The notes below the pieces were generated by a model that saw nothing but the letters and a program-made list of their open reading frames with translations, made no database searches and was not told the origin of the DNA. 64,000 nt of DNA, from the NCBI RefSeq assembly GCF_011305995.1, contig NZ_CP049910.1, positions 4,464,001 through 4,528,000 of the forward strand, read 5' to 3'. This document shows positions 1 to 9,667 of the stretch, one piece after another. The position numbers and the translations under genes are program-made. The DNA is from Diaphorobacter sp. HDW4A (GTDB lineage Bacteria > Pseudomonadota > Gammaproteobacteria > Burkholderiales > Burkholderiaceae_C). The stretch's first letter is position 1; each line of letters opens with the position of its first letter.

Positions 1-1188
1 AGCCACGCGCAAGGCACCGCGCAGCGCAGTGAGCGCGGAAGAACCACCGGTCAGATAGATCGCACCGGGCACGCTGACTCCGGCGCGCTGAACGCAGTCC
101 TGCGCGCATTGCACCACCTGCTGCAGCAAGGCGCCGAGGCGCGACTGCAGATCGTCCGGCGTGATCTGTGCATCCAGACCTCGCTCCAGCCAGTCGAGCT
201 GAATGGGCGCAGCGCCATGGGTGCTCGAAGCGACGATCTTGGCCTGCTCCACGGCGTTAGCCAGGCGGTGGCCTTCGCGCTCCTCGATCACGCGCAGAAG
301 GCGCTGGTGCATGCGCGGATCCGTGTAGTCGCCGCGCAATCCACGCACGGAAGCGAGCGATTTCTGCGTATAGAGCCACTGGATCAGGTGCCAGGTGGAC
401 AGATCGAAGAACACGCTGCTTGGCACCTCGCGGCCACTCGAGCCGATATGGCGATATCCGAGCAGCGGCATGACCTGCTCGACGTTGAGTCGATGGTCAA
501 AGTCCGTGCCGCCGATGTGCACGCCGCCGGTCGCGAGAATGTCGCTCGTGCGATCCGCCTTGCCCGCATGCTCAGGACCGAGGCGCACGACGGTGAAGTC
601 GGACGTACCACCGCCGATGTCGACCACCAGTGCAATGGTTTCACTGGTCAGGCGTCGTTCGTAATCCAGCGCTGCGGCAATCGGCTCGAGTTGGAAGCTG
701 ACTTCGCCGAGACCCGCGTCCTTCGCCGCCTGAGCCAGCGCGTTCTGGGCATCACGATCCCTCTCCGGATGCTCATCCACGAAATGCACCGGGCGGCCAA
801 GCACCACGCGCTCGGGCAGCTTGCCGTCGAGCGATGCACGCGTTTGCTGTGATACATGACGCAGGAACAGCGAGATGATGTCCTGATAGCTCACCAGCTT
901 GTCGTGCACGGCCGTCTTTTCCTGCAGCAGCGCGCTGCCGAGAAGGCTTTTGAGCGAGCGCATCAGGCGGCCGGGCTCGCCCTCGAGATACTGCTTCATC
1001 GCGTCACGCCCGTAATGCGTGCGGTGCTCCTCGGTATTGAAGAACAGCGCCGTGGGCATGCCTGTGGCCGCGCCTTCGAGCGGCAGCAGGCGCGATTGCC
1101 CACCTGGCGGACAAAAGGCGGCGGCAGAGTTGGAGGTTCCGAAGTCGATGCCCAGCGTGCCGGGAATGGTGTGCGAGTGATCAGCCAT
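1..1188 (-). CDS. Hsp70-family chaperone (YegD/HscC-like), 3' end cut by window
   Basis: Actin-fold ATPase of the Hsp70 superfamily, expected in the cytoplasm. Reading leftward from ATG at 1188 (a second in-frame ATG lies at 1191) gives 396 visible residues. The phosphate-1 loop IDFGTSNS is at residues 14-21, the phosphate-2 loop VVDIGGGTSDF near residue 190, and the adenosine-side motif IYLTGGSS close to the visible end. The body is divergent from DnaK, and no long substrate-binding domain can be seen before the window edge. It therefore looks like the shorter YegD-type chaperone rather than DnaK or HscA. No dnaJ or grpE neighbour is visible. I see no good Shine-Dalgarno, so the start is uncertain by one codon. 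The family assignment is firm; the client is unknown. Confidence 0.85.
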   Translation of the reverse strand, partial: MADHSHTIPGTLGIDFGTSNSAAAFCPPGGQSRLLPLEGAATGMPTALFFNTEEHRTHYGRDAMKQYLEGEPGRLMRSLKSLLGSALLQEKTAVHDKLVSYQDIISLFLRHVSQQTRASLDGKLPERVVLGRPVHFVDEHPERDRDAQNALAQAAKDAGLGEVSFQLEPIAAALDYERRLTSETIALVVDIGGGTSDFTVVRLGPEHAGKADRTSDILATGGVHIGGTDFDHRLNVEQVMPLLGYRHIGSSGREVPSSVFFDLSTWHLIQWLYTQKSLASVRGLRGDYTDPRMHQRLLRVIEEREGHRLANAVEQAKIVASSTHGAAPIQLDWLERGLDAQITPDDLQSRLGALLQQVVQCAQDCVQRAGVSVPGAIYLTGGSSALTALRGALRVA

Positions 1189-1331
1189 CATGCTTGTGAA
1201 GCTTGGATGCGGGCGAGACCTTCGGAGCGGGCCAACTGGCGGGCTCATCCGAACGGGCGCCCATCCGGTGACTCGGCAGCACTCACCATCGAATGCCGAC
1301 CAGTCACACAGGAATGATTTGGACAAAAAGA

Positions 1332-1361
1332 AAAAGCCCGCTTTATTCAAAGCGGGCTTTT
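1332..1361 (-). terminator. Intrinsic terminator after the initiator tRNA gene
   Basis: Perfect 13-bp inverted repeat (arms 1332-1344 and 1349-1361) with a 4-nt loop. Read on the minus strand, the right side is a T-rich run. It lies directly 3' of the tRNA and is the first strong terminator after rplQ, so it may end both the tRNA transcript and the alpha operon. Confidence 0.9.
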
Positions 1362-1366
1362 CAATT

Positions 1367-1443
<77 letters not shown>

Positions 1444-1453
1444 GTATCTGTTT

Positions 1454-1459
1454 ATTATA
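1454..1459 (-). promoter_or_regulatory. Candidate -10 element of the tRNA-fMet gene
   Basis: A perfect TATAAT on the minus strand, 10 nt before the mature tRNA 5' end. The -35 is weak: a TTCAAA lies about 18-20 nt further upstream. This suggests the tRNA can be transcribed independently of rplQ. Confidence 0.45.
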
Positions 1460-1485
1460 TACCAGATCTACAGTAATTTTTTGAA

Positions 1486-1881
1486 TTACGCAGCGGATTC
1501 AGTATTTTCTGCGGCGGCTTCAGGAGCACGGTCCACGAGCTCAACGTAAGCCATAGGTGCGTTGTCGCCCACACGGTAACCCATCTTCAGGATACGTGTG
1601 TAGCCGCCTGGACGTGCGTTGAAACGCGGGCCCAGATCGTTGAACAGCTTGGTCACGCTGTCGCGATCACGCAGGCGGTCGAATGCCAGACGACGGTTGG
1701 CAACAGTGTCCACCTTGGCCAAAGTGATCATGGGTTCGATCACGCGGCGCAGTTCCTTGGCCTTGGGAACGGTAGTCTTGATGGCCTCGTGCTCGATGAG
1801 CGAGTTCATCATGTTCTTCAGCATCGCGAGGCGGTGCGAGCTGGTGCGATTCAGTTTGCGAAGGCCGAGACCGTGGCGCAT
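1486..1881 (-). CDS. rplQ: 50S ribosomal protein L17
   Basis: Large-subunit ribosomal protein bL17, 131 residues, near the peptide exit tunnel. It begins [17 protein letters not shown] and carries the conserved block around GGYTRILK near residue 92. The C-terminus is an acidic, alanine-rich tail typical of betaproteobacterial L17. The start is fixed by AAAGGAA a few bases upstream. It is the last gene of the alpha operon, 150 bp after rpoA, and a 9-bp-stem hairpin sits in that gap. The initiator tRNA follows at once. Confidence 0.98.
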   Translation of the reverse strand: MRHGLGLRKLNRTSSHRLAMLKNMMNSLIEHEAIKTTVPKAKELRRVIEPMITLAKVDTVANRRLAFDRLRDRDSVTKLFNDLGPRFNARPGGYTRILKMGYRVGDNAPMAYVELVDRAPEAAAENTESAA

Positions 1882-1907
1882 GGGAAATTCCTTTTGATAA
1901 ATGTTTT

Positions 1908-1937
1908 AGCGGCCAGCCGGATCAGGTACTGGCCGCT
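1908..1937 (-). other. Intercistronic hairpin rpoA/rplQ
   Basis: Perfect 9-bp inverted repeat (AGCGGCCAG/CTGGCCGCT) with a 12-nt loop, just upstream of the rplQ ribosome-binding site. No U-run follows, so it is not an intrinsic terminator. It may be a processing or stability element, or may control rplQ translation. Confidence 0.6.
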
Positions 1938-2031
1938 GCGCGGTGTGACAGGGTGCGAGGCACTCAAGTCCATGCTTTTTGCAAAGCCCACCAATCAAAA
2001 ACTGGTAAGCCTGCGATTATAGCGTCTTGAA

Positions 2032-3024
2032 TCAACGCTTGTCGAGGCCGGCCGGTGGCCAGTTCTCGAGCTTCATGCCGAGCGTGAGACCACGCGAGGC
2101 AAGAACTTCCTTGATTTCGTTGAGCGACTTACGACCCAGATTGGGGGTCTTGAGCAGCTCGTTCTCGGTGCGCTGGATCAGATCACCGATGTAGTAGATG
2201 TTTTCGGCCTTCAGGCAGTTGGCGGAACGCACGGTCAGTTCCAGCTCATCCACAGGACGCAGCAGGATTGGATCGAACGTCGCGTTATTGCGTGAACCCG
2301 ATGGTGCATCGAATGCAGCCAGTTCGCCGCCTTCGAGCTGAGCGAACACAGCCAGCTGTTCTACCAGAATCTTGGCGGAGGCACGCACTGCGTCTTCAGC
2401 GGTGATGGCACCGTTGGTTTCGATTTCGACGACCAGCTTGTCCAGGTCGGTACGCTGTTCCACGCGGGCGCTTTCCACGGTGTAGCTCACGCGCTTCACT
2501 GGGGAAAACGATGCGTCCAGAACGATGCGGCCGATCGACTTGGTCGATTCGTCGGAATAGCGGCGCAGGTTGCCCGGCACATAACCGCGACCCTTCTCCA
2601 CCTTGATCTGCATGTCCAGCTTGCCGCCGGCAGACAGATGGGCGATCACATGGTCCGGATTGACGATTTCCACGTCATGCGGAGTCTGGATGTCTTGTGC
2701 GGTGACAACGCCTTCGCCATCTTTGCGCAGGCTCAGGGTCACTTCGTCACGGTTGTGCAGTTTGAAAACCACGCCCTTCAGGTTCAGCAGGATGTTGACG
2801 ACATCTTCCTGAACACCGTCGATGGACGAGTACTCGTGCAGCACACCAGCGATGGTCACTTCCGTTGCAGCGTAGCCAACCATGGAGGAGAGCAGTACGC
2901 GGCGGATAGCATTGCCCAGGGTGTGGCCGTAACCACGCTCAAAAGGCTCCAACTCGACCTTGGCACGATTGTGACCAAGCTGTTCTACGTTGATTGCCTT
3001 GGGCTTCAGCAAATTGGTTTGCAT
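2032..3024 (-). CDS. rpoA: RNA polymerase alpha subunit
   Basis: Alpha subunit, 330 residues, the usual length. The N-terminal dimerisation/assembly domain occupies about residues 1-230, with the conserved stretch [20 protein letters not shown] at about 27-46. A linker rich in S, N and D follows, then the C-terminal DNA/UP-element and activator-contacting domain with the helix-hairpin-helix [18 protein letters not shown] near the end. It lies in the alpha operon between rpsD (119-bp gap with a strong hairpin) and rplQ. Nothing is unusual in the protein itself. Confidence 0.99.
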   Translation of the reverse strand: MQTNLLKPKAINVEQLGHNRAKVELEPFERGYGHTLGNAIRRVLLSSMVGYAATEVTIAGVLHEYSSIDGVQEDVVNILLNLKGVVFKLHNRDEVTLSLRKDGEGVVTAQDIQTPHDVEIVNPDHVIAHLSAGGKLDMQIKVEKGRGYVPGNLRRYSDESTKSIGRIVLDASFSPVKRVSYTVESARVEQRTDLDKLVVEIETNGAITAEDAVRASAKILVEQLAVFAQLEGGELAAFDAPSGSRNNATFDPILLRPVDELELTVRSANCLKAENIYYIGDLIQRTENELLKTPNLGRKSLNEIKEVLASRGLTLGMKLENWPPAGLDKR

Positions 3025-3078
3025 GCGGACTTCCTCTTAATACCCCCAGCTCGTTACACCGGTAAGGCTAGTGAAGCG

Positions 3079-3106
3079 CCTAAACCGCGATGCCTCGCGG
3101 TTTAGG
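3079..3106 (-). other. Intercistronic hairpin rpsD/rpoA
   Basis: Perfect 11-bp inverted repeat, arms CCTAAACCGCG and CGCGGTTTAGG, with a 6-nt loop. It is very stable but has no U-tract on the minus strand, so read-through into rpoA is expected. It may be an RNase III/E processing site, a partial attenuator lowering rpoA relative to ribosomal proteins, or an S4 target. Confidence 0.65.
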
Positions 3107-3142
3107 AACAGTTTCTCGAAAACTCTTCAGCCAAGCAGAGAA

Positions 3143-3766
3143 TTAACGCGAGTACAACTCAACGATCAGCGATTCGTTGATGTCGGCCGCGAATTCGTCA
3201 CGGTCAGGAGACTTCTTGAAGATGCCTTCGACCTTGTCGACGTTCACCTCAACCCAAGCGGGCAGACCCACTTGCTGGGCCAGTTGCAGAGCTTCGACGA
3301 TACGAGCCTGCTTCTTGGACTTCTCACGCACGGCAACCACATCACCAGCCTTCACCAGGTAGGAAGCGATGTTCACGGATTGACCGTTCACGGTGATGGC
3401 CTTGTGCGACACCAGCTGACGTGCTTCAGCACGTGTGGAGCCGAAGCCCATACGGTACACGACATTGTCCAGACGCGATTCGAGCACGGACAGCAGGTTG
3501 GCACCAGTGTTGCCCTTCTTGCCATCAGCCATTTCGAAGTAGCGACGGAACTGCTTCTCCAACACGCCGTACATGCGCTTTACTTTTTGCTTTTCGCGCA
3601 GTTGCAGACCGTAGTCGGAGGTACGTGCACCCGAAGTGCGGCCATGTTGGCCAGGCTTCGAGTCGAACTTGCACTTGTCCGCGATCGAGCGACGTGCGCT
3701 CTTCAGGAACAGGTCGGTGCCTTCACGGCGGGAGAGTTTGGCCTTGGGGCCGAGGTAACGTGCCAC
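3143..3766 (-). CDS. rpsD: 30S ribosomal protein S4
   Basis: Primary 16S rRNA-binding protein uS4, 207 residues, normal length. It begins [19 protein letters not shown]. The S4 RNA-binding domain is at about residues 97-160, with the block [20 protein letters not shown]. In E. coli S4 also represses the alpha operon translationally; I cannot confirm that here, but folded RNA flanks this gene on both sides. The gap to rpsK is 92 bp with two hairpins. Confidence 0.99.
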   Translation of the reverse strand: MARYLGPKAKLSRREGTDLFLKSARRSIADKCKFDSKPGQHGRTSGARTSDYGLQLREKQKVKRMYGVLEKQFRRYFEMADGKKGNTGANLLSVLESRLDNVVYRMGFGSTRAEARQLVSHKAITVNGQSVNIASYLVKAGDVVAVREKSKKQARIVEALQLAQQVGLPAWVEVNVDKVEGIFKKSPDRDEFAADINESLIVELYSR

Positions 3767-3789
3767 TTGAGCTTCCTTGTTTTCATCTG

Positions 3790-3840
3790 CCGCGTTGTTT
3801 GACCAACGCGGGAGCCACCATCGCTGAAAGCGTTGGTGGC
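3790..3840 (-). other. Tandem hairpins between rpsK and rpsD
   Basis: There are two adjacent stem-loops. One is 3790-3811, an 8-bp CCGCGTTG/CAACGCGG stem. The other is 3814-3840, a 7-bp GCCACCA/TGGTGGC stem, one T-T mismatch, then a 4-bp CGCT/AGCG stem with a GAA loop. They fill most of the gap before the rpsD ribosome-binding site. No U-run is present, so regulation or processing is more likely than termination. Confidence 0.6.
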
Positions 3841-3858
3841 GGTGGGCTTATGAATCGA

Positions 3859-4263
3859 TTAGATACGACGACGCTTTTGAGGGCGGCAGCCGTTGTGGGG
3901 AACCGGCGTCACGTCGGAGATCGAAGTGATGCGGATACCCAGTGCGCCCAGAGCGCGCACCGACGACTCGCGACCTGGACCTGGGCCCTTGATCTCGACG
4001 TCGAGGTTCTTGATCCCCTGTTCAATGGCAGCGCGGCCAGCCACTTCGGATGCTACCTGAGCAGCAAACGGAGTCGACTTGCGCGAACCCTTGAAACCCT
4101 GACCGCCGGACGAAGCCCAAGAAAGGGCGTTGCCTTGGCGATCAGTGATGGTGATGATCGTGTTGTTGAACGATGCGTGCACGTGAGCGATGCCGTCAGA
4201 AACGTTCTTGCGAACCTTCTTGCGAACACGCTGAGCAGCATTGTTTGCGGGTGATTTAGCCAT
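3859..4263 (-). CDS. rpsK: 30S ribosomal protein S11
   Basis: Small-subunit platform protein uS11, 134 residues. It starts [17 protein letters not shown] and has the family blocks [19 protein letters not shown] and [20 protein letters not shown], ending in the basic tail [10 protein letters not shown]. It sits 14 bp after rpsM, as in the standard alpha operon. Confidence 0.99.
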   Translation of the reverse strand: MAKSPANNAAQRVRKKVRKNVSDGIAHVHASFNNTIITITDRQGNALSWASSGGQGFKGSRKSTPFAAQVASEVAGRAAIEQGIKNLDVEIKGPGPGRESSVRALGALGIRITSISDVTPVPHNGCRPQKRRRI

Positions 4264-4277
4264 AGTGCTCTACCTAT

Positions 4278-4643
4278 TTACTTCTTGAGTGCCGCTGCGC
4301 CCTTGCGCGGACCCTTGCGAGTACGAGCATTGGTACGCGTACGCTGACCACGCATAGGCAGGCCTCGGCGATGGCGGAAGCCGCGATAGCAACCAATGTC
4401 CATCAAGCGCTTGATGTTCATGGTGGTTTCACGGCGCAGGTCACCTTCAATGGTGAACTGAGCGATTTCGTCGCGGATCTTTTCGAGATCTGCGTCGGTG
4501 AAGTCTTTGACCTTCTTGGAGAAGGCGATTCCGCATGCTTCGCAGATCTTGCGAGCGCGTGTGCGACCGATGCCGAAAATAGCCGTCAGGCCGATTTCAG
4601 CATGCTGATGCGGAGGAATATTGATACCAGCGATACGTGCCAT
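4278..4643 (-). CDS. rpsM: 30S ribosomal protein S13
   Basis: Small-subunit head protein uS13 that contacts the P-site tRNA and makes intersubunit bridges; 121 residues. It begins [19 protein letters not shown], has the helix-turn region around [11 protein letters not shown], and ends in the basic signature [14 protein letters not shown]. It lies 21 bp after rpmJ. Confidence 0.99.
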   Translation of the reverse strand: MARIAGINIPPHQHAEIGLTAIFGIGRTRARKICEACGIAFSKKVKDFTDADLEKIRDEIAQFTIEGDLRRETTMNIKRLMDIGCYRGFRHRRGLPMRGQRTRTNARTRKGPRKGAAALKK

Positions 4644-4664
4644 TTGCGTCCTCTAATGTCTCAA

Positions 4665-4778
4665 TCAGCCTTGGCGCTGCTTGTGGCGTGCATCTGTACA
4701 GATGACACGCACAACGCCCTTGCGGCGGATGATTTTGCAGTTGCGGCAAATCTTCTTGACCGAAGCCGAAACTCTCAT
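4665..4778 (-). CDS. rpmJ: 50S ribosomal protein L36 (zinc-ribbon form)
   Basis: A 37-residue bL36, starting [17 protein letters not shown] and ending DARHKQRQG. It keeps the full zinc-binding set: Cys at 11 and 14, then the Cys and His near 27 and 32. It is therefore the zinc-containing type; a zinc-free copy elsewhere cannot be excluded. It lies between secY and rpsM. The initiation-factor gene infA that often sits just upstream is absent, leaving a 162-bp gap. The start is set by AGGAGAATG. Confidence 0.97.
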   Translation of the reverse strand: MRVSASVKKICRNCKIIRRKGVVRVICTDARHKQRQG

Positions 4779-4902
4779 TGCATTCTCCTAAATTTCCAAT
4801 TCGTCCCGGCTGCCTGCAGCGGAACACAAAGTTTCATCGAAAGTTTTGTGCCCGCGATAGCTCGAAGGGCATCAATTACCGTTGCATTCAGGCGAACCGC
4901 GC

Positions 4903-4908
4903 ATTTTA
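4903..4908 (-). promoter_or_regulatory. Candidate internal promoter (-10) upstream of rpmJ/alpha operon
   Basis: A TAAAAT on the minus strand lies in the 162-bp secY-rpmJ gap, about 125 nt before rpmJ. No good -35 is visible at the proper distance. The gap also holds a weak hairpin around 4824-4850 (CACAAA/TTTGTG arms). No ORF fills it, so infA is not merely unannotated. This would be a natural place for a separate alpha-operon promoter. Confidence 0.35.
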
Positions 4909-4940
4909 GCGCAATCGCCCAAATCTTGCTTGCTACACAC

Positions 4941-6254
4941 TCAGAGCGTTGTTTTAAAGTTTGCCTTTTTCAACAACGACTCATACTGCTGCGACATCAT
5001 GTAGTTCTGAACCTGGGCCATGAAGTCCATGGTGACCACCACAATGATCATGAGAGACGTACCACCAAAATAGAATGGCACGTTGTACTTCAGGATCAGG
5101 AACTCTGGCAGCAGGCACACAAAAGTGATGTACACCGCGCCAACCAGCGTCAGTCGAACCAGAATCTTGTCGATGTAGCGCGCTGTATTCTCCCCAGGAC
5201 GAATGCCCGGAATGAACGCACCGCTCTTCTTCAAGTTGTCTGCAGTCTCGCGGCTGTTGAAAACCAGAGCCGTGTAGAAGAAGCAGAAGAAAATGATTGC
5301 AGCAGCGTAGAGCAATACGTAGATCGGTTGACCCGGGGTAAGCGTACCCGCGATGTCCTTCAACCAGCGCATGGACTCACCGGCACTGAACCAGTTCACC
5401 ACAGTAGCAGGCAACAAGATGATGGACGAAGCGAAGATCGGGGGAATCACACCGGCCATGTTGAGCTTCAGAGGCAAATGGGAGGATTGACCGCCATATA
5501 CCTTGTTGCCCACCTGACGCCTTGCGTAGTTCACCAGAATCTTGCGCTGACCGCGCTCTACGAACACAACGAAATAGGTCACCAGAGCAATGATCACGAT
5601 GATCAGAATTGCTGCCAGCGGCCCCATGGCGCCAGTACGTACGAGCTCGAACATCCCACCGATCGCGCTGGGCAGACCTGCGGCGATACCGCCGAAGATC
5701 AGTATGGAGATACCATTGCCCAGACCACGCTCGGTGATCTGCTCGCCCAGCCACATGAGGAACATCGTGCCAGCGGTAAGGCTGACAACGGCCGTCATGC
5801 GGAAGCCAAACCCGGGGTTCAGCACCAGGCCTGCGGAGCTCTCCAGAGCGACAGCAATACCAAGCGACTGAAAGAGTGCCAAGCCAAGCGTTCCATAACG
5901 CGTGTACTGGGTGATCTTCCTGCGGCCGGATTCGCCTTCCTTCTTCAACTGCTCAAATGTCGGGACCACGTAGGTCATGAGCTGCATGATGATCGATGCC
6001 GAGATATACGGCATGATCCCCAGTGCGAACACCGTGAAGCGCGAAAGCGCCCCACCCGAGAACATGTTGAACAGGTTCAGAATGCCACCTTGTTGGCCAC
6101 TGAACAGCTGCTGCAGCTGAGCTGGATCGATGCCCGGCACGGGGATATGCGCCCCGATGCGGTACACGACCAACGCCAGCAACAAAAACACCAGTCGACG
6201 ACGCAGGTCGCCGAACTTGCCCGTTTTCGCAATTTGCGCTGCGTTAGTAGCCAC
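4941..6254 (-). CDS. secY: Preprotein translocase subunit SecY
   Basis: Central channel of the SecYEG translocon, inner membrane, 437 residues, about ten transmembrane helices. It begins [20 protein letters not shown]. Recognisable blocks are [12 protein letters not shown] (end of TM1/plug region), [24 protein letters not shown] and the cytosolic loop [16 protein letters not shown] near residue 340. It is the distal gene of the spc operon, after rplO (22-bp gap). Next to the ribosomal proteins it supplies the export channel in balance with translation capacity. Confidence 0.99.
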   Translation of the reverse strand: MATNAAQIAKTGKFGDLRRRLVFLLLALVVYRIGAHIPVPGIDPAQLQQLFSGQQGGILNLFNMFSGGALSRFTVFALGIMPYISASIIMQLMTYVVPTFEQLKKEGESGRRKITQYTRYGTLGLALFQSLGIAVALESSAGLVLNPGFGFRMTAVVSLTAGTMFLMWLGEQITERGLGNGISILIFGGIAAGLPSAIGGMFELVRTGAMGPLAAILIIVIIALVTYFVVFVERGQRKILVNYARRQVGNKVYGGQSSHLPLKLNMAGVIPPIFASSIILLPATVVNWFSAGESMRWLKDIAGTLTPGQPIYVLLYAAAIIFFCFFYTALVFNSRETADNLKKSGAFIPGIRPGENTARYIDKILVRLTLVGAVYITFVCLLPEFLILKYNVPFYFGGTSLMIIVVVTMDFMAQVQNYMMSQQYESLLKKANFKTTL

Positions 6255-6276
6255 GGATGCCTTTCTTTAAGCCGAA

Positions 6277-6711
6277 TTAGGCCAGGGAACCACCGGCTGC
6301 TTCGATAGCAGCCTTGGCACCTGCAGTCGCGCCGATACCGTTCAGCTTCACAGCCTTGGTGAGTTCACCAGACTTGATCACCTTCACGACCTTCGCGAGT
6401 TGGCCGACGAGACCTGCATTCTTCAATGCAAGAACGTCCACTTCAGCCATGTCGAGTTGATTCAGCGCAGACAAAGTCACTTCAGCGTTGAACTTCAACG
6501 TTGTGGACTTGAAACCACGCTTTGGCAGACGACGCTGCAGAGGCATCTGACCGCCTTCGAAGCCTACCTTGTGGTAGCCACCCGAACGCGACTTCTGACC
6601 CTTGTGACCGCGACCAGCGGTCTTGCCAAGGCCAGAGCCGATACCACGGCCCACGCGACGCTTGGCGTGCTTTGCGCCATCTGCAGGCTTGATGCTATTG
6701 AGTTCCATCAT
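6277..6711 (-). CDS. rplO: 50S ribosomal protein L15
   Basis: uL15, 144 residues from the second of two adjacent ATGs. [11 protein letters not shown] matches the family start, and an AAAGGA is better spaced for this ATG than for the one at 6714. The glycine- and lysine-rich N-terminal arm [19 protein letters not shown] (from about residue 21), which threads through 23S rRNA, is intact. It sits between rpmD (8-bp gap) and secY. Confidence 0.98.
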   Translation of the reverse strand: MMELNSIKPADGAKHAKRRVGRGIGSGLGKTAGRGHKGQKSRSGGYHKVGFEGGQMPLQRRLPKRGFKSTTLKFNAEVTLSALNQLDMAEVDVLALKNAGLVGQLAKVVKVIKSGELTKAVKLNGIGATAGAKAAIEAAGGSLA

Positions 6712-6719
6712 CAATCCTT

Positions 6720-6902
6720 TCAGAGGACTTTGACCAGATAGCTGATCTTGTTGATCATGCCGCGCACTTCAGGTGTGTCCTTGAGTTCGCTGGTGCTGTT
6801 GAGCTTGCGAAGACCCAGGCCACGCACGGTAGCGCGGTGCGATTCCTTGGTGCCGATAGGGCTGCGCACCAATTGAACCTTAACGGTTGTTTGCGTTGTC
6901 AT
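6720..6902 (-). CDS. rpmD: 50S ribosomal protein L30
   Basis: uL30, 60 residues, the single-domain bacterial form. It starts [20 protein letters not shown] and has the conserved [20 protein letters not shown]. It is placed between rpsE (14-bp gap) and rplO, as in the standard spc order. Confidence 0.98.
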   Translation of the reverse strand: MTTQTTVKVQLVRSPIGTKESHRATVRGLGLRKLNSTSELKDTPEVRGMINKISYLVKVL

Positions 6903-6916
6903 TGCTGGCCTCTCGA

Positions 6917-7438
6917 TCAGGCAACAAACAGGTCTTCAACGCTCTTGCCACGCTTGGCTGCCACTTCCGAAGGGGTAGTGGAATTTGCCAGTGCGTCGAA
7001 CGTTGCACGAACCATGTTGTAGGGGTTGGACGAGCCGTGGCTCTTCGCAACGATGTCAGTGATACCCATCACTTCGAACACTGCGCGCATCGGGCCGCCT
7101 GCGATGATACCGGTACCCTTGGGGGCCGGATTCAGCATCACCGAAGCAGCGCCGTGGTGACCCATCACGCTGTGGTAGACGGTACCGTTTTTCAACGAAA
7201 CCTTCACCATGTTGCGACGAGCTTCTTCCATAGCCTTCTGCACAGCTGCAGGCACTTCTTTCGACTTGCCCTTGCCCATGCCAACGCGGCCATCACCGTC
7301 GCCAACCACGGTCAGTGCAGCGAAGCCGAGAATACGACCACCCTTCACAACCTTGGTGACGCGGTTCACCGCGATCATTTTTTCGCGCAGACCGTCGTCA
7401 CGACCTTCGTCTTGCACCTTGGGGGAAAACTTTGCCAT
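6917..7438 (-). CDS. rpsE: 30S ribosomal protein S5
   Basis: uS5, 173 residues. The N-terminal double-stranded-RNA-binding domain includes [20 protein letters not shown] and the fidelity loop [14 protein letters not shown]. The C-terminal domain carries [19 protein letters not shown]. Mutations in this protein are classically tied to ribosomal ambiguity and spectinomycin response; I see no reason to call the present residues unusual. Confidence 0.99.
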   Translation of the reverse strand: MAKFSPKVQDEGRDDGLREKMIAVNRVTKVVKGGRILGFAALTVVGDGDGRVGMGKGKSKEVPAAVQKAMEEARRNMVKVSLKNGTVYHSVMGHHGAASVMLNPAPKGTGIIAGGPMRAVFEVMGITDIVAKSHGSSNPYNMVRATFDALANSTTPSEVAAKRGKSVEDLFVA

Positions 7439-7454
7439 TTTCTATCCGCTCCGC

Positions 7455-7820
7455 TTAGAACTGCAGACCCGCTTCGCGGGCAGCTTCAGCCAAAGCCTTC
7501 ACTCGGCCGTGGTATGCGAAACCAGCGCGATCGAAAGCTACTTTTTCAACGCCAGCGGCCTTTGCCTTTTCAGCAATGCGCTTGCCGATGGCTTGCGCAG
7601 CGGAGACGTTGCCGCCCTTGCCAGCGCCGCCCAGTTCCTTGCGAACATCGGCTTCTGCAGTGGAGGCCGAAGCCAGCACCTTGGAGCCATCGCCAGAAAT
7701 CAGCGTAGCGTAGATATGGAGGTTCGTACGATTCACGGACAGACGTGCAATGCCTTGTTGGGCAATACGAATACGCGTCTGACGGGCACGACGAAGACGC
7801 TGCTCTTTCTTTGTCAACAT
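7455..7820 (-). CDS. rplR: 50S ribosomal protein L18
   Basis: 5S rRNA-binding protein uL18, 121 residues, starting [20 protein letters not shown]. The basic N-terminal extension and the core with [17 protein letters not shown] and [20 protein letters not shown] are typical. Together with L5 in this operon it carries 5S rRNA into the 50S subunit. Confidence 0.99.
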   Translation of the reverse strand: MLTKKEQRLRRARQTRIRIAQQGIARLSVNRTNLHIYATLISGDGSKVLASASTAEADVRKELGGAGKGGNVSAAQAIGKRIAEKAKAAGVEKVAFDRAGFAYHGRVKALAEAAREAGLQF

Positions 7821-7831
7821 GTTGCAGCTCC

Positions 7832-8365
7832 TTATTTCTTCTTGGTCTCTTTGATGACGACCTTCTCATCCGCATAACGGATGCCCTTGCCTTTGTAAGG
7901 CTCGGGAGGACGCACAGCGCGGATTTCTGCAGCCAGCTGACCAACGCGTTGACGATCTGCACCCTTGAGGATGATTTCGGTCGGTGTTGGAGTTGCCACA
8001 GTGATGCCCTGAGGCATCTCGAAGTTAACAGGGTGCGAATAGCCAACAGCCAGGTTCAACTTGGAACCGGAAGCAGCAGCCTTGAAGCCCACGCCGATCA
8101 GCGTCAACTTCTTCTCGAAACCCTTGCTCACACCCAGAACCATGTTGTTCACCAGCTGACGCATGGTGCCGCTCATGGCATTGGCTTCGCGGGACTCGTT
8201 CACGGGGACAAACGTCAGCTTGCCTTCGTTCAGAGTCACTGTCACCAGGGCGTTGGGGTTCAGGGACAGAGTGCCGCCTGCGCCCTTGACGCTGATCTGG
8301 TTGTTGTTCAATGTCACGTCCACGCCTTGCGGGACGGTAACAGGGGATTTTCCTACGCGGGACAT
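7832..8365 (-). CDS. rplF: 50S ribosomal protein L6
   Basis: uL6, 177 residues, two tandem copies of the L6 fold. It starts [19 protein letters not shown], and the C-terminal copy ends with the conserved [16 protein letters not shown], which contacts the sarcin-ricin region. It lies 11 bp before rplR. Confidence 0.99.
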   Translation of the reverse strand: MSRVGKSPVTVPQGVDVTLNNNQISVKGAGGTLSLNPNALVTVTLNEGKLTFVPVNESREANAMSGTMRQLVNNMVLGVSKGFEKKLTLIGVGFKAAASGSKLNLAVGYSHPVNFEMPQGITVATPTPTEIILKGADRQRVGQLAAEIRAVRPPEPYKGKGIRYADEKVVIKETKKK

Positions 8366-8388
8366 TTCAGTTTCTCCTCAATGCCACG

Positions 8389-8784
8389 TTAAGCGACGTA
8401 GCAAAGCACTTCGCCACCGACACCGGTAGCACGCGCCTTGCGGTCGGTCATCACACCCTTGGGAGTGGTGACGATTGCCACACCCAGACCGTTCATCACG
8501 GTAGGGATGGAATCACGACCCTTGTACACACGCAGGCCAGGACGGCTCACGCGCTCGATACGCTCGATCACGGGGCGACCGGCGTAGTACTTCAGTGTGA
8601 TTAGGAGTTCAGACTTGCCGTCTTCGGTCTTAACCTGGAAGCCGTCAATGTAACCCTCGTCCTTCAGCACCTGTGCAATGGCAATCTTCACCTTGGAAGA
8701 TGGCACCGAAACGGTAGCCTTGGAAACCATTTGCGCATTGCGAATGCGGGTCAGCAAGTCAGCGATGGGATCACTCATGCTCAT
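8389..8784 (-). CDS. rpsH: 30S ribosomal protein S8
   Basis: uS8, 131 residues, starting [18 protein letters not shown]. The second ATG at 8778 is a possible alternative start. The C-terminal RNA-binding block [20 protein letters not shown] and the tail [22 protein letters not shown] are present. In E. coli S8 is the translational repressor of the spc operon, acting near rplE; I did not find an obvious copy of that target by eye. Confidence 0.99.
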   Translation of the reverse strand: MSMSDPIADLLTRIRNAQMVSKATVSVPSSKVKIAIAQVLKDEGYIDGFQVKTEDGKSELLITLKYYAGRPVIERIERVSRPGLRVYKGRDSIPTVMNGLGVAIVTTPKGVMTDRKARATGVGGEVLCYVA

Positions 8785-8804
8785 GTTGTATCTCTCCTGC
8801 CTGC

Positions 8805-9110
8805 TTACCAGCTGGCCTTGGTGACACCGGGGATGTCGCCAGCAAAAGCCAGTTCACGGATCTTGGCGCGGCCCAGACCGAATTGACGGAATGTGCCACG
8901 TGGGCGACCGGTGATTTCGCAACGGTTGCGCTGACGTGTGGGATTTGCATTGCGTGGGAGCTTCTGCAGGCCCAGACGGGCTGCTTCACGCTCCTCGTCG
9001 CTACGCTTTGCGTCGCCGGCGATTGCCTTCAGTTCTGCGTACTTGGCAGCGTACTTGGCGGCCAGTTTTTCGCGCTTGAGTTCGCGCTGGATCAGAGCTA
9101 CTTTAGCCAT
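8805..9110 (-). CDS. rpsN: 30S ribosomal protein S14 (long, zinc-free form)
   Basis: uS14, 101 residues. This is the longer type without the CxxC zinc motifs: the C-terminal half reads [20 protein letters not shown] with a single Cys. It starts [20 protein letters not shown]. It lies between rplE (8-bp gap) and rpsH. Confidence 0.98.
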
Positions 9111-9118
9111 ACGCTGCC

Positions 9119-9658
9119 TTAGTTCTTGAACGGGAAACGGAAGCCAGCGAGAAGAGCCTTGGCTTCTTCGTCGTTCTTGGCTGTCGTGGTGATGCTGATA
9201 TTGAGACCACGCAGTGCGTCGACCTTGTCGTACTCAATTTCAGGGAAGATGATCTGTTCTTTGACGCCGATGTTGTAGTTGCCACGGCCGTCGAAAGCGC
9301 GACCAGAGATACCACGGAAGTCACGAACGCGCGGCAGAGCCACGGTCACGAAACGATCCAGGAATTCATACATCTGAACGCCACGCAGAGTCACCATGCA
9401 GCCAATCGCTTGGCCTTCACGGATCTTGAAGCCAGCGATTGGCTTCTTCGACTTGGTAACAACAGGCTTCTGACCCGCAATCTTGGTCAGATCGGACACA
9501 GCGTGGTCCATCACCTTCTTGTCAGCCACGGCTTCGCTCACACCCATGTTCAGGGTGATCTTCGTGAGGCGCGGGACTTCCATGGGGGTCTTGTAGCCGA
9601 ACTTTTCTGTCAGTTCAGCAACAATCTTTTCGCGGTAGTATTTTTGCAGTCGTGCCAT
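9119..9658 (-). CDS. rplE: 50S ribosomal protein L5
   Basis: uL5, 179 residues, 5S rRNA-binding and central-protuberance protein contacting P-site tRNA. It starts [20 protein letters not shown]. Conserved segments are [37 protein letters not shown] and the C-terminal [20 protein letters not shown]. Confidence 0.99.
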
Positions 9659-9667
9659 GTTGACTCC

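Noticed and set aside
4371..6308. Very long plus-strand open frame (645 codons) opposite rpsM, rpmJ and secY
   Set aside because: It lies wholly antisense to well-recognised ribosomal and secY genes; composition rich in H, Q and D is the usual mirror of a high-G+C gene, with no domain or ribosome-binding site.
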